From assembly GCA_902527045.1 (NCBI GenBank), contig CABZNL010000010.1:1-50854 (forward strand): a stretch of 50,854 nucleotides of DNA. The letters run 5' to 3'. The position numbers and the translations under genes are program-made. Shown one piece after another: positions 8,514-15,120 of this stretch (positions are counted from its first letter, which is position 1; each line of letters opens with the position of its first letter). This DNA comes from an uncultured Alphaproteobacteria bacterium (lineage in GTDB: Bacteria > Pseudomonadota > Alphaproteobacteria > HIMB59). The notes under the pieces are model-generated. The model saw only the letters and a list, made by a program, of their open reading frames with translations. It had not been told where the DNA came from and made no database searches.

Positions 8514-9189
8514 GAAACAGCTAGACTACCAAAAAAATATTCTTTTGGAATTGATGAATCTTGAAGAATTTAAACAAAAAGATTTCGTTGAGAATAAAAA
8601 TAAACAAATAACTCCAAGTAATATAACAAGTCCAAGTAAGGCAAGTAGTATTAATCAGCTTGAGGATTTTTTGAAAGAAGAATTAATAAAATTACATATA
8701 GATACATCAATTAAACTAGTTGAGGGGAATAAAAATTCTAAGATTTTATTCTTTTATGGTAAATGTGATATTTCAGACACAAAAATAATAGACAACAAAA
8801 ATGGTGAGTTATTTGATAAAATGCTCTCTTCAATAAAACTAGACAGGAAACAAATAAGCTTAGCTTCTTATATACCTAGAGGCATAGGTGAGTTTGAGAA
8901 TGATCATAAAATGATTACAACTTTACAATTGATAAATTATCGTTTGATTGAGTTGATTAATCCAAAATATTTAATAATTATGTCAAATTATTGTATTAAG
9001 ATGTTATTAGCTGCAGATTTATCCTCAATGTCTCTTCGAGGTAAGTGGTTTGACTTTAATACCCCAAATGACGTAGTCCCAAAAAAATGCCGTGTGCTCT
9101 ATGAGCCATCTTTGCTTATTAACAACCCCGATCTCAAAAAAGATGCTTGGGAAGATTTAAAAGAAATAAAAAAACAACTGGGTGGTTAG
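8512..9189 (+). CDS. Uracil-DNA glycosylase family-4-like protein, active-site motifs degenerate
   Basis: The C-terminal half follows the UDG family 4/5 fold in order: a core strand ILFFYGKCDIS (about 75-86), a region SLASYIPRGIG aligned with the usual TNVVKxRPPGN, LRGKWFDF aligned with LRGxWH, and a terminal VLYEPSLL...KKDAWEDLK aligned with xxHPSxLLxxPxxKxxAWxDL. However, the catalytic GEAPG motif has become YGKCD, the histidine of the HPS motif has become E, and the N-terminal CxxC of the iron-sulfur site is absent (cysteines only near 85, 161 and 194). The first 70 residues are low-complexity. I infer a non-catalytic relative, perhaps DNA-binding. The gene sits in the normal position before the lytic transglycosylase. 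Confidence 0.8.
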   Translation: MKQLDYQKNILLELMNLEEFKQKDFVENKNKQITPSNITSPSKASSINQLEDFLKEELIKLHIDTSIKLVEGNKNSKILFFYGKCDISDTKIIDNKNGELFDKMLSSIKLDRKQISLASYIPRGIGEFENDHKMITTLQLINYRLIELINPKYLIIMSNYCIKMLLAADLSSMSLRGKWFDFNTPNDVVPKKCRVLYEPSLLINNPDLKKDAWEDLKEIKKQLGG

Positions 9190-9191
9190 AA

Positions 9192-10871
9192 ATGAAAATT
9201 GTTCTCATATTAATCTCACTTTTTTACTCACAAACTATATTTGCCCTTAGTTCAAAAGATATAGGTCTCTACAAAAGTATTTTTAACGATTACAGAGATG
9301 GTAACTTTGCCAGAGGTGATAAAAATATTGCAAAACTTGATGATTTAATACTCATGGGTCATGTTCAAGCTTTAAAACTCCTCCATCCTACAGCACATCG
9401 ATCCAGTTTTTTAGAACTACGAGATTGGTTAAGTGTATACAGTAATCAATATGAAGCGAGAAGGATTTATAAATTAGGTGTGCGTAGAATGCCAGATGGA
9501 GCAAAAAGACCAAAAAAAAATTCATATCCCCTCTTTAATGAAATTTTTCAAAAAGATAAAACAGAAGCTACCAATTCAAGTAAATCAAATAAAATATTTT
9601 CAAATAAAAATTACTCAAAAAAAATTAGTATTTATAATACTGTAAGATCAAGAGTTGGTAGAGGATGGCCAACTGGAGCTTTAGAATATTTGAATCATCA
9701 CATAAAATATTTTAATCAAAAAGAGAAGTCATTTTTATTATCAAAAATTGCCAATGGGTATTATCTCGCAGATTTAGATGATAAGGCTATTAATGTGCTT
9801 AACGATGAGGCATTTTTAAGTCAACCTTACTCTGAGGGCTTGTGGATTAAGGGTCTCTCGTATTATAAAAAAGGTAAATATCAGAAAGCTTCAAGGCAGT
9901 TTTTAATACTCTCAAAAATTTCAGATAACAAATGGCTCAGCGATGCTGGAGCATATTGGTCGTTTTTATCATCAACAAAAGATGCAGAAGATGTTATTAG
10001 CTTTAAAGCTTCGTTAGAGGCTTTAAATAAATCTTGTAGGCCAAGTTTTAATATTTATTCCATTTTATCTTGTAGAATAATTGATAAGACCATTCGGGAC
10101 TTTCAATTTAACACCTCTGTTATGAACTCGGATCTTGACTCATTTTTAGATACAAAATTAGGTAAGAGAATTCAGGCATTAATAGACATTGATGAACTGC
10201 CAATTGCAGAGATTGAGTTAAATAGAATTCAAAACATTACTAATGATAGATTTAAAAGACTAATTTTAAATTTTTCTATTAAAAATGACTTAAGTTCTCT
10301 TCAAATTAAAACAGCAAAATATTTATTTAAAGATGACGCTCCCATAGATTATCTTTATCCAACACCACAATGGATTCAAAATTATAATTTCAACGAGATA
10401 GATCCAACTATTATCATAAGCATGATAAGACAGGAGTCTCAATTTAGCGCTTTTGCAAAAAGTGGGAAAAGTGCATATGGATTAATGCAAATTCTTCCCT
10501 CCACAGCCCGTATGGTAAATAAAAAACATCAATTTAAGTCAAATCCTAGAATATTGTATAATCCTGAAATTAACGTCGAAACAGGAAGTCTCTATTTACA
10601 AAATTTATTATCCATAAATTATATAGAGGGTGATTTATTGAAAGCATTAATCTCTTATAATGCCGGACCTGGAAATCTTTCAAAATGGATGAAAAAAACT
10701 ACTTTTAATAATGATAGCTTCCTTTTAATTGAATCTATTCCATCAAGAGAAACTCGATTATTTGTAGAGCGAGTTCTAACTAATCTTGTTATTTATGAAT
10801 TAATAAATCATAATTCTTTTGATTATGCTGATGAATTGATAGCAACTAATACGATTTTGATTAATGATTGA
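9192..10871 (+). CDS. Lytic murein transglycosylase, Slt70-like
   Basis: Periplasmic enzyme that cleaves the MurNAc-GlcNAc bond in peptidoglycan with formation of 1,6-anhydroMurNAc. I place the start at 9192 (MKIVLILISLFYS...), which gives a signal peptide and leaves 2 bases after the previous stop; the longer reading from 9147 would put charged residues first. The central part is the helical superhelix of soluble lytic transglycosylases. The C-terminal SLT domain has catalytic E415 in IRQESQFSAFAKS, the GLMQILPSTA motif and ISYNAGPGN. Length 559 after the corrected start fits the family. It overlaps moaB by 8 bases. Confidence 0.93.
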   Translation: MKIVLILISLFYSQTIFALSSKDIGLYKSIFNDYRDGNFARGDKNIAKLDDLILMGHVQALKLLHPTAHRSSFLELRDWLSVYSNQYEARRIYKLGVRRMPDGAKRPKKNSYPLFNEIFQKDKTEATNSSKSNKIFSNKNYSKKISIYNTVRSRVGRGWPTGALEYLNHHIKYFNQKEKSFLLSKIANGYYLADLDDKAINVLNDEAFLSQPYSEGLWIKGLSYYKKGKYQKASRQFLILSKISDNKWLSDAGAYWSFLSSTKDAEDVISFKASLEALNKSCRPSFNIYSILSCRIIDKTIRDFQFNTSVMNSDLDSFLDTKLGKRIQALIDIDELPIAEIELNRIQNITNDRFKRLILNFSIKNDLSSLQIKTAKYLFKDDAPIDYLYPTPQWIQNYNFNEIDPTIIISMIRQESQFSAFAKSGKSAYGLMQILPSTARMVNKKHQFKSNPRILYNPEINVETGSLYLQNLLSINYIEGDLLKALISYNAGPGNLSKWMKKTTFNNDSFLLIESIPSRETRLFVERVLTNLVIYELINHNSFDYADELIATNTILIND

Positions 10872-11385
10872 CGAAACAATTACATTTAAAAAAATAAATA
10901 TTGCCGTCATTACTTTATCGGACACAAGAAAAGAGAGCGATGATAAATCTGGTAATACATTGAAGGATCTAATACTTCAAAAAGGACATGATGTTTCTCA
11001 TTATCAAATTATCGAAGACGAACCAGAAATCTTTATACCTATAATTCAAGGCTTAACTAACTCTGTTGAAAACGATGTAATAATTACAACAGGAGGAACA
11101 GGTTTAACGGGAAGAGATAATACAATTGATGCTTTGAAGAAAATATCTCAAATTGAAATACCAGGATTTGGTGAATTATTTAGACAACTCAGTTATCAAA
11201 AAATTGGAACTTCAACCATACAATCTCGAGCAAGTGCCTTTTTATTAAATCAAACTTATATTTTTTGCTTGCCTGGATCTACTTCTGCTGTTCGAGATGC
11301 TTGGAATGATATTCTTTTTCATCAATTAGATATAAGACACAAACCATGTAATTTTATCGAATTGATACCAAGACTTTATGAGTGA
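10864..11385 (+). CDS. moaB: Molybdopterin adenylyltransferase family protein MoaB
   Basis: Member of the MoaB/MogA family, which adenylates molybdopterin before metal insertion. Characteristic stretches are IAVITLSDTR, DDKSGNTL, the substrate loop TTGGTGLTGRD and the ending LPGSTSAVRDAWNDIL...HKPCNFIELIPRL, the last being typical of MoaB rather than Mog or CinA. 173 residues is normal. No other molybdenum-cofactor genes are visible here. It overlaps the upstream transglycosylase and downstream rnhB by 8 bases each, so the three are translationally linked. Confidence 0.92.
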   Translation: MIDETITFKKINIAVITLSDTRKESDDKSGNTLKDLILQKGHDVSHYQIIEDEPEIFIPIIQGLTNSVENDVIITTGGTGLTGRDNTIDALKKISQIEIPGFGELFRQLSYQKIGTSTIQSRASAFLLNQTYIFCLPGSTSAVRDAWNDILFHQLDIRHKPCNFIELIPRLYE

Positions 11386-11980
11386 ATATGTCGTTGGTGT
11401 TGATGAAGTTGGTAGAGGTTCTCTTGTTGGAAGTGCAATAGTTTGTGCATTTAGATCTCAAAATTCATTCTTTAAAGTACTTCCTTTTGATGTTACTGAC
11501 TCAAAAAAAATAAATAAAAAAAAGAGAGAGGAAATTTATAATTATTTCAAATTAAATAGGGGCTTTAATTTTAATTATCAAATTATTATCGGTAAAAAAA
11601 AATTTATTGAGAAATTTAATATTCATAATGTAGTTTTGCGTTGTATGAAGCAATCAATTATTTTGTTATCTAAAAAAACGGATACAGTCATTATTGACGG
11701 GAAGTTTATCCCAAATGGTATGGAGGATTATAAAGTAAAAGCCCTAGTCAAAGCAGATGATAAAATAAATCAAGTCTCTGCAGCATCTATTATTGCAAAA
11801 GTATATAGGGACAAATTAATCACCAAACTTCACTTAAAAGATAATGTTTATCAATGGAATAAAAATGCAGGTTATGGAACTAAAAATCATTTAGATGCTA
11901 TTTATTCACATGGTGTCAGTAAATTTCATCGGACAACTTATCAACCAATAAGTAAACTTATCAAAAAGTTATCTACTTAG
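11378..11980 (+). CDS. rnhB: Ribonuclease HII
   Basis: Removes single ribonucleotides and RNA from RNA-DNA hybrids. The N-terminal VDEVGRG supplies the catalytic Asp9-Glu10, a further acidic residue lies in IIDGKFIP, and the family motif KADDKINQVSAASIIAKVYRD is followed by GYGTKNHLDAI. Length 200 equals the E. coli enzyme. It starts within the end of moaB (ATGAGTGA overlap). The rnhB-ccrM adjacency also occurs in other Alphaproteobacteria. The last codons contain the first two copies of a TTATC motif noted upstream of ccrM. Confidence 0.95.
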   Translation: MSEYVVGVDEVGRGSLVGSAIVCAFRSQNSFFKVLPFDVTDSKKINKKKREEIYNYFKLNRGFNFNYQIIIGKKKFIEKFNIHNVVLRCMKQSIILLSKKTDTVIIDGKFIPNGMEDYKVKALVKADDKINQVSAASIIAKVYRDKLITKLHLKDNVYQWNKNAGYGTKNHLDAIYSHGVSKFHRTTYQPISKLIKKLST

Positions 11981-12041
11981 TTATCAACAGACTATAATGC
12001 TTTTTTTACACATGATTCTTTATTAGTAATAAGATTCTGTA
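11958..12041 (+). promoter_or_regulatory. ccrM upstream region with two GANTC sites and TTATC repeats
   Basis: The 61-base gap before ccrM holds GATTC at 12014-12018 and 12033-12037, both recognition sites (GANTC) for the methylase encoded next door. A perfect TATAAT lies at 11993-11998, which would place the transcript start just before both sites. Three TTATC copies occur at 11958, 11969 and 11981; the last (TTATCAACA) is one mismatch from a DnaA box. In Caulobacter, methylation of GANTC sites near the ccrM promoter lowers its expression, so similar feedback is an inference here. I see no good -35 element. Confidence 0.45.
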
Positions 12042-13106
12042 GTGTTAAAAAAAAATAGTCTTTACCTGGGTGATTGCATTGATCTATTTGAAAAAATTGA
12101 AGACCATACTATAGATTTAATCTTTTTAGACCCCCCTTACAATTTGCAACTAAATAAAGTTTTAACTAGACCAAACCATTCCGTTGTCAATGGAGTAACT
12201 CAAGATTGGGACAAATTTGATAATTACGCTAGCTATGATGAATTTACCCTTTCATATTTACGAGAGTGTAAAAGAGTTTTAAAACCAGATGGTGGATTAT
12301 GGATTATAGGGTCTTATCACAATATATTTAGAATTGGGAAAATTCTTCAAGATCTGAACTTTTGGATTTTGAATGATGTAATTTGGGCTAAATCAAATCC
12401 TTTACCAAATTTCAGAGCAACAAGGCTTACAAATGCTCATGAAACTCTTATATGGTGTTCTAAAAAACCTAAGTCAAAATACCAATTTAATTATCATACT
12501 TTAAAAATTGCAAACGAAGATAAACAAGAGAGAAGTATTTGGAATTTTCCTATTTGTTCAGGTAAAGAAAGAATAAAAAATAAAACAAACCAAACAGCCC
12601 ACCCTACCCAAAAACCTTTAGCTTTAATGAAAAAAATAATACTTCAGACTTCAATTCAAGGAGATCTAATTTTAGAGCCATTTGCGGGTACGGCAAGTTT
12701 TTGTGCTGAGGGAAAATATTTAGGTAGAAATTATATAGGTTTTGAAAAGGATAAAGATTATTTTAATTTAGCTGAAAAAAGATTAAAAAAAATTAAATCT
12801 TTAAAAAATAACTTATTAGAAGTTAATGAAAAAGATAAACCAGTTCAAAAAATACCTTTCGCTAGTTTAATTGATAATGGTCACTTAAAACCAGGATCTA
12901 CACTTTATAATAATAACAAAAACTATGAAGCTACTGTACTTCCAGATGGAAGCATAACATACAAAAATAATAGAGGATCAATTCATAAAATAGCTGCAAA
13001 AGTAAATAAGACATCAAGTTTTAATGGATGGGATTTTTGGCATTACGAGGATAAAAAAAAGAATTTAATATCTATAGATATAATAAGAAAAAAGATGAGA
13101 GGTTAG
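12042..13106 (+). CDS. ccrM: Adenine DNA methyltransferase CcrM (GANTC)
   Basis: Cell-cycle methyltransferase that methylates adenine in GANTC; in Alphaproteobacteria it acts as a solitary enzyme and times transcription to replication. The beta-class order is visible: catalytic DPPYNLQL (D30-Y33) near the N-terminus, target-recognition region in the middle (TNAHETLIWCSK, then AHPTQKPLALM), and the SAM motif EPFAGTAS (212-219; more often FFGTGTTG). The C-terminal 80 residues (IPFASLIDNGHLKPGSTLY... to GWDFWHYE) form the RAMA-type domain of CcrM. GTG is the only suitable start. No cognate restriction gene is nearby. The stop interleaves with mutY on TTAG. Confidence 0.95.
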   Translation: MLKKNSLYLGDCIDLFEKIEDHTIDLIFLDPPYNLQLNKVLTRPNHSVVNGVTQDWDKFDNYASYDEFTLSYLRECKRVLKPDGGLWIIGSYHNIFRIGKILQDLNFWILNDVIWAKSNPLPNFRATRLTNAHETLIWCSKKPKSKYQFNYHTLKIANEDKQERSIWNFPICSGKERIKNKTNQTAHPTQKPLALMKKIILQTSIQGDLILEPFAGTASFCAEGKYLGRNYIGFEKDKDYFNLAEKRLKKIKSLKNNLLEVNEKDKPVQKIPFASLIDNGHLKPGSTLYNNNKNYEATVLPDGSITYKNNRGSIHKIAAKVNKTSSFNGWDFWHYEDKKKNLISIDIIRKKMRG

Positions 13107-14101
13107 CTAAGTATTTTTTTAAATAATGTCGGTAAAGCAATTTCTTTTGTTTTTATCTTTTCGATCCATACTGTATTGGCAATTTTTAATTTTTTTTGAT
13201 TTAATTTATAAACGTTAACTTGAAAAAGGTTATTTGTTATTACAAATTTAAAACTTTTAATCTTCTCTTTCTTTTTTAATTTTATATTTGAGATAAATTC
13301 TTCATCCAAATTTGAAGGTAAATGGATAAAATTTTTGTAAAATTGAAATTTCGGTTTTTTTATAAAACAAATGTGTAAAGAGGAGTTTAATATATAGAAG
13401 TCTATTTTCTTATTAATTTTTTTTGTATTTTGATTTTTTTCAAATTTTTGAAAAGCTGATTTACAAAAATTAGAAAATTTACATTTATCACAATCAGGAT
13501 TATTTTTTTTACAAATTATTGAACTGAAATCCATCATAGACTCAGCTAAACTTCTATAGGAAATCTTTTTTTTACAAGCCAAACTTAATATACTTTCAAC
13601 TTCTTTATCTTTAAATTCAGCTCCAGATATTCTTTCTACTAATCTTTTTACATTTACATCAATAGGAAATGCTTTTTGGTTATGGCCTATAGCTAATATT
13701 GCACTTGAAGTGTATGTACCAACACCAGGTAAAGAAATAAGAGAATCCCTATTATCTGGTAGGACTCCATTAAATTTATTATTAATAATTGTTACTGCTT
13801 TGAATAAATTTACTGCCCTATTGTAATAACCCAAACCTGACCAAACATTGAGTAATTGTTCTAATTTTTTATTTTTAAAGGAATTAAAACTTGGAAAAAT
13901 ATTTATTATTTCTAATATTTTATTTTCTACTGTTTTCACAGTAGTTTGTTGAAGCATAATTTCTGATAAATAAGTTAGATATAAATCTCTATTTCTTCTC
14001 CAATATAAGTTTCTTTGATTTTTTTTAAACCAATGTAGAATTAAAGGAATAAATTTATTTTTATGAAAAAACTCTCCAAGCTCAATGACATTGCTTTTCA
14101 T
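13103..14101 (-). CDS. mutY: A/G-specific adenine DNA glycosylase
   Basis: Removes adenine mispaired with 8-oxoguanine. It has the helix-hairpin-helix-GPD fold with catalytic E47 in SEIMLQQT, the hairpin LPGVGTYTSSAI (about 124-135) and catalytic D148 in PIDVNVKRL. The [4Fe-4S] ligands are C197, C204, C207 and C213 with the standard C-x6-C-x2-C-x5-C spacing. The C-terminal NUDIX-like 8-oxoG recognition domain is short and diverged. No alternative start exists after the ATG at 14101 that would keep the first helix, so the gene overlaps the divergent DUF721 start by 39 bases. Confidence 0.93.
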   Translation of the reverse strand: MKSNVIELGEFFHKNKFIPLILHWFKKNQRNLYWRRNRDLYLTYLSEIMLQQTTVKTVENKILEIINIFPSFNSFKNKKLEQLLNVWSGLGYYNRAVNLFKAVTIINNKFNGVLPDNRDSLISLPGVGTYTSSAILAIGHNQKAFPIDVNVKRLVERISGAEFKDKEVESILSLACKKKISYRSLAESMMDFSSIICKKNNPDCDKCKFSNFCKSAFQKFEKNQNTKKINKKIDFYILNSSLHICFIKKPKFQFYKNFIHLPSNLDEEFISNIKLKKKEKIKSFKFVITNNLFQVNVYKLNQKKLKIANTVWIEKIKTKEIALPTLFKKILS

Positions 14102-14515
14102 CTAGTTAATAAAGTAAATAAAAAAAAACTAAAAATAAATACTCTTCTTCTTAAAAATTGGGAGTATGTTTTTGGTAAAAATAATAAATTTGTTAGATTA
14201 AAAAAAACTATAATAAATAATAAAGTAGAATCTGTTATCTTTGAATTTAGAGTGAACCCTAGTAAATCATTTGAGATGTACTCAAATACAAATGAAATTA
14301 TTATAAAAATAGAGGAAGTGACTGGAGCAAGAGTAAATAAAATCGTATTTTTTCAAGACCTTTCTCATAGTAATTCAAAGTTTGATAATAATACTAACTT
14401 ATCCGACAAAGCTTCTGGAAAAACTCTTAATAATCAAAAATTTAATGATATAAAAGATCAAGAAGTAAGATCTATTTTTGAAAATATTAATAAAAAGTTA
14501 TATGAGAATAATTAG
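14063..14515 (+). CDS. DUF721 (DciA-like) family protein
   Basis: The N-terminal 90 residues match the DUF721 pattern: helix, then LLLKNWEYVFGKNNKFVRL (aligned with the family's W..IVG....a) and a beta-rich part ending VTGARVNKIVFFQ. The remainder is low-complexity and polar. Some DUF721 proteins (DciA) load the replicative helicase DnaB; the alphaproteobacterial members next to smc are less well studied, so function is inferred only as nucleic-acid related. It heads the run DUF721-dsbA-smc-atp. Its first 39 bases are antisense to mutY. Confidence 0.75.
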   Translation: MKKLSKLNDIAFHLVNKVNKKKLKINTLLLKNWEYVFGKNNKFVRLKKTIINNKVESVIFEFRVNPSKSFEMYSNTNEIIIKIEEVTGARVNKIVFFQDLSHSNSKFDNNTNLSDKASGKTLNNQKFNDIKDQEVRSIFENINKKLYENN

Positions 14516-15119
14516 TTTAATACTTGTTTGGGGAGTGCTTTTCTTAAACTTAGCAATATCGAAAGATTACGAATATAAACAATATATTGATGACAATAAT
14601 ATAAAGCCTCTAATTGGGTCATTAGAGGAAAATACAGTTGATATAATTGAGTTCTCTTCATTTAGCTGTTCGCATTGTGCTGAATTTCATAACCAAACAC
14701 TTCAAGAATTAAAAGAGAGTAGTGTATACAAGAATATTAATTTTTACTTAATTGACTTTCCATTAAACCAAGCCGCTTTTTACGCAACAATAGTATCAAA
14801 TTGTAACGAAGGTATTCGTCCAAGCTATGTCGACTCTGTTTATGGAAACTATGATGTTTGGACAAAAGCAAGTTCGGGAGAAGAGATAATTGAATTACTC
14901 AATAGTTATGGATTACAACATGGACTTGGAGATGAAGAGTTGCAATCTTGTTTAAAAGATGAGGGCTCCCACAATAGACTTTTATCTTTACAAGTTGACG
15001 CTCAAAACATTTTTGGAGTTGAGAGTACACCAACATTTTTAATTAACGGAGAAAAAGTTCAAGGCAATAGGCCAGCTTCAGAATTTATAAAAATAATTAA
15101 AAAAAAATTGAATAATTAA
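14502..15119 (+). CDS. DsbA-family thiol:disulfide oxidoreductase
   Basis: Exported thioredoxin-fold protein. With the start at 14502 (MRIISLILVWGV) it has a signal peptide to about residue 20; a longer reading from 14478 only adds charged residues. The active site is C56-S-H-C59, followed by the helical insertion typical of DsbA and the cis-proline loop STPTFLINGEKV. At 205 residues it resembles the DsbA-like proteins found before smc in many Alphaproteobacteria. It overlaps DUF721 by 14 bases and ends 1 base before smc. Its likely partners are envelope proteins with disulfides; no dsbB is visible. Confidence 0.92.
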   Translation: MRIISLILVWGVLFLNLAISKDYEYKQYIDDNNIKPLIGSLEENTVDIIEFSSFSCSHCAEFHNQTLQELKESSVYKNINFYLIDFPLNQAAFYATIVSNCNEGIRPSYVDSVYGNYDVWTKASSGEEIIELLNSYGLQHGLGDEELQSCLKDEGSHNRLLSLQVDAQNIFGVESTPTFLINGEKVQGNRPASEFIKIIKKKLNN

Positions 15120-15120
15120 T

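Noticed and set aside
9147..9191. Lytic transglycosylase start at 9147
   Set aside because: It would place 15 mostly basic residues ahead of a good signal peptide and overlap the UDG-like gene; 9192 is cleaner.
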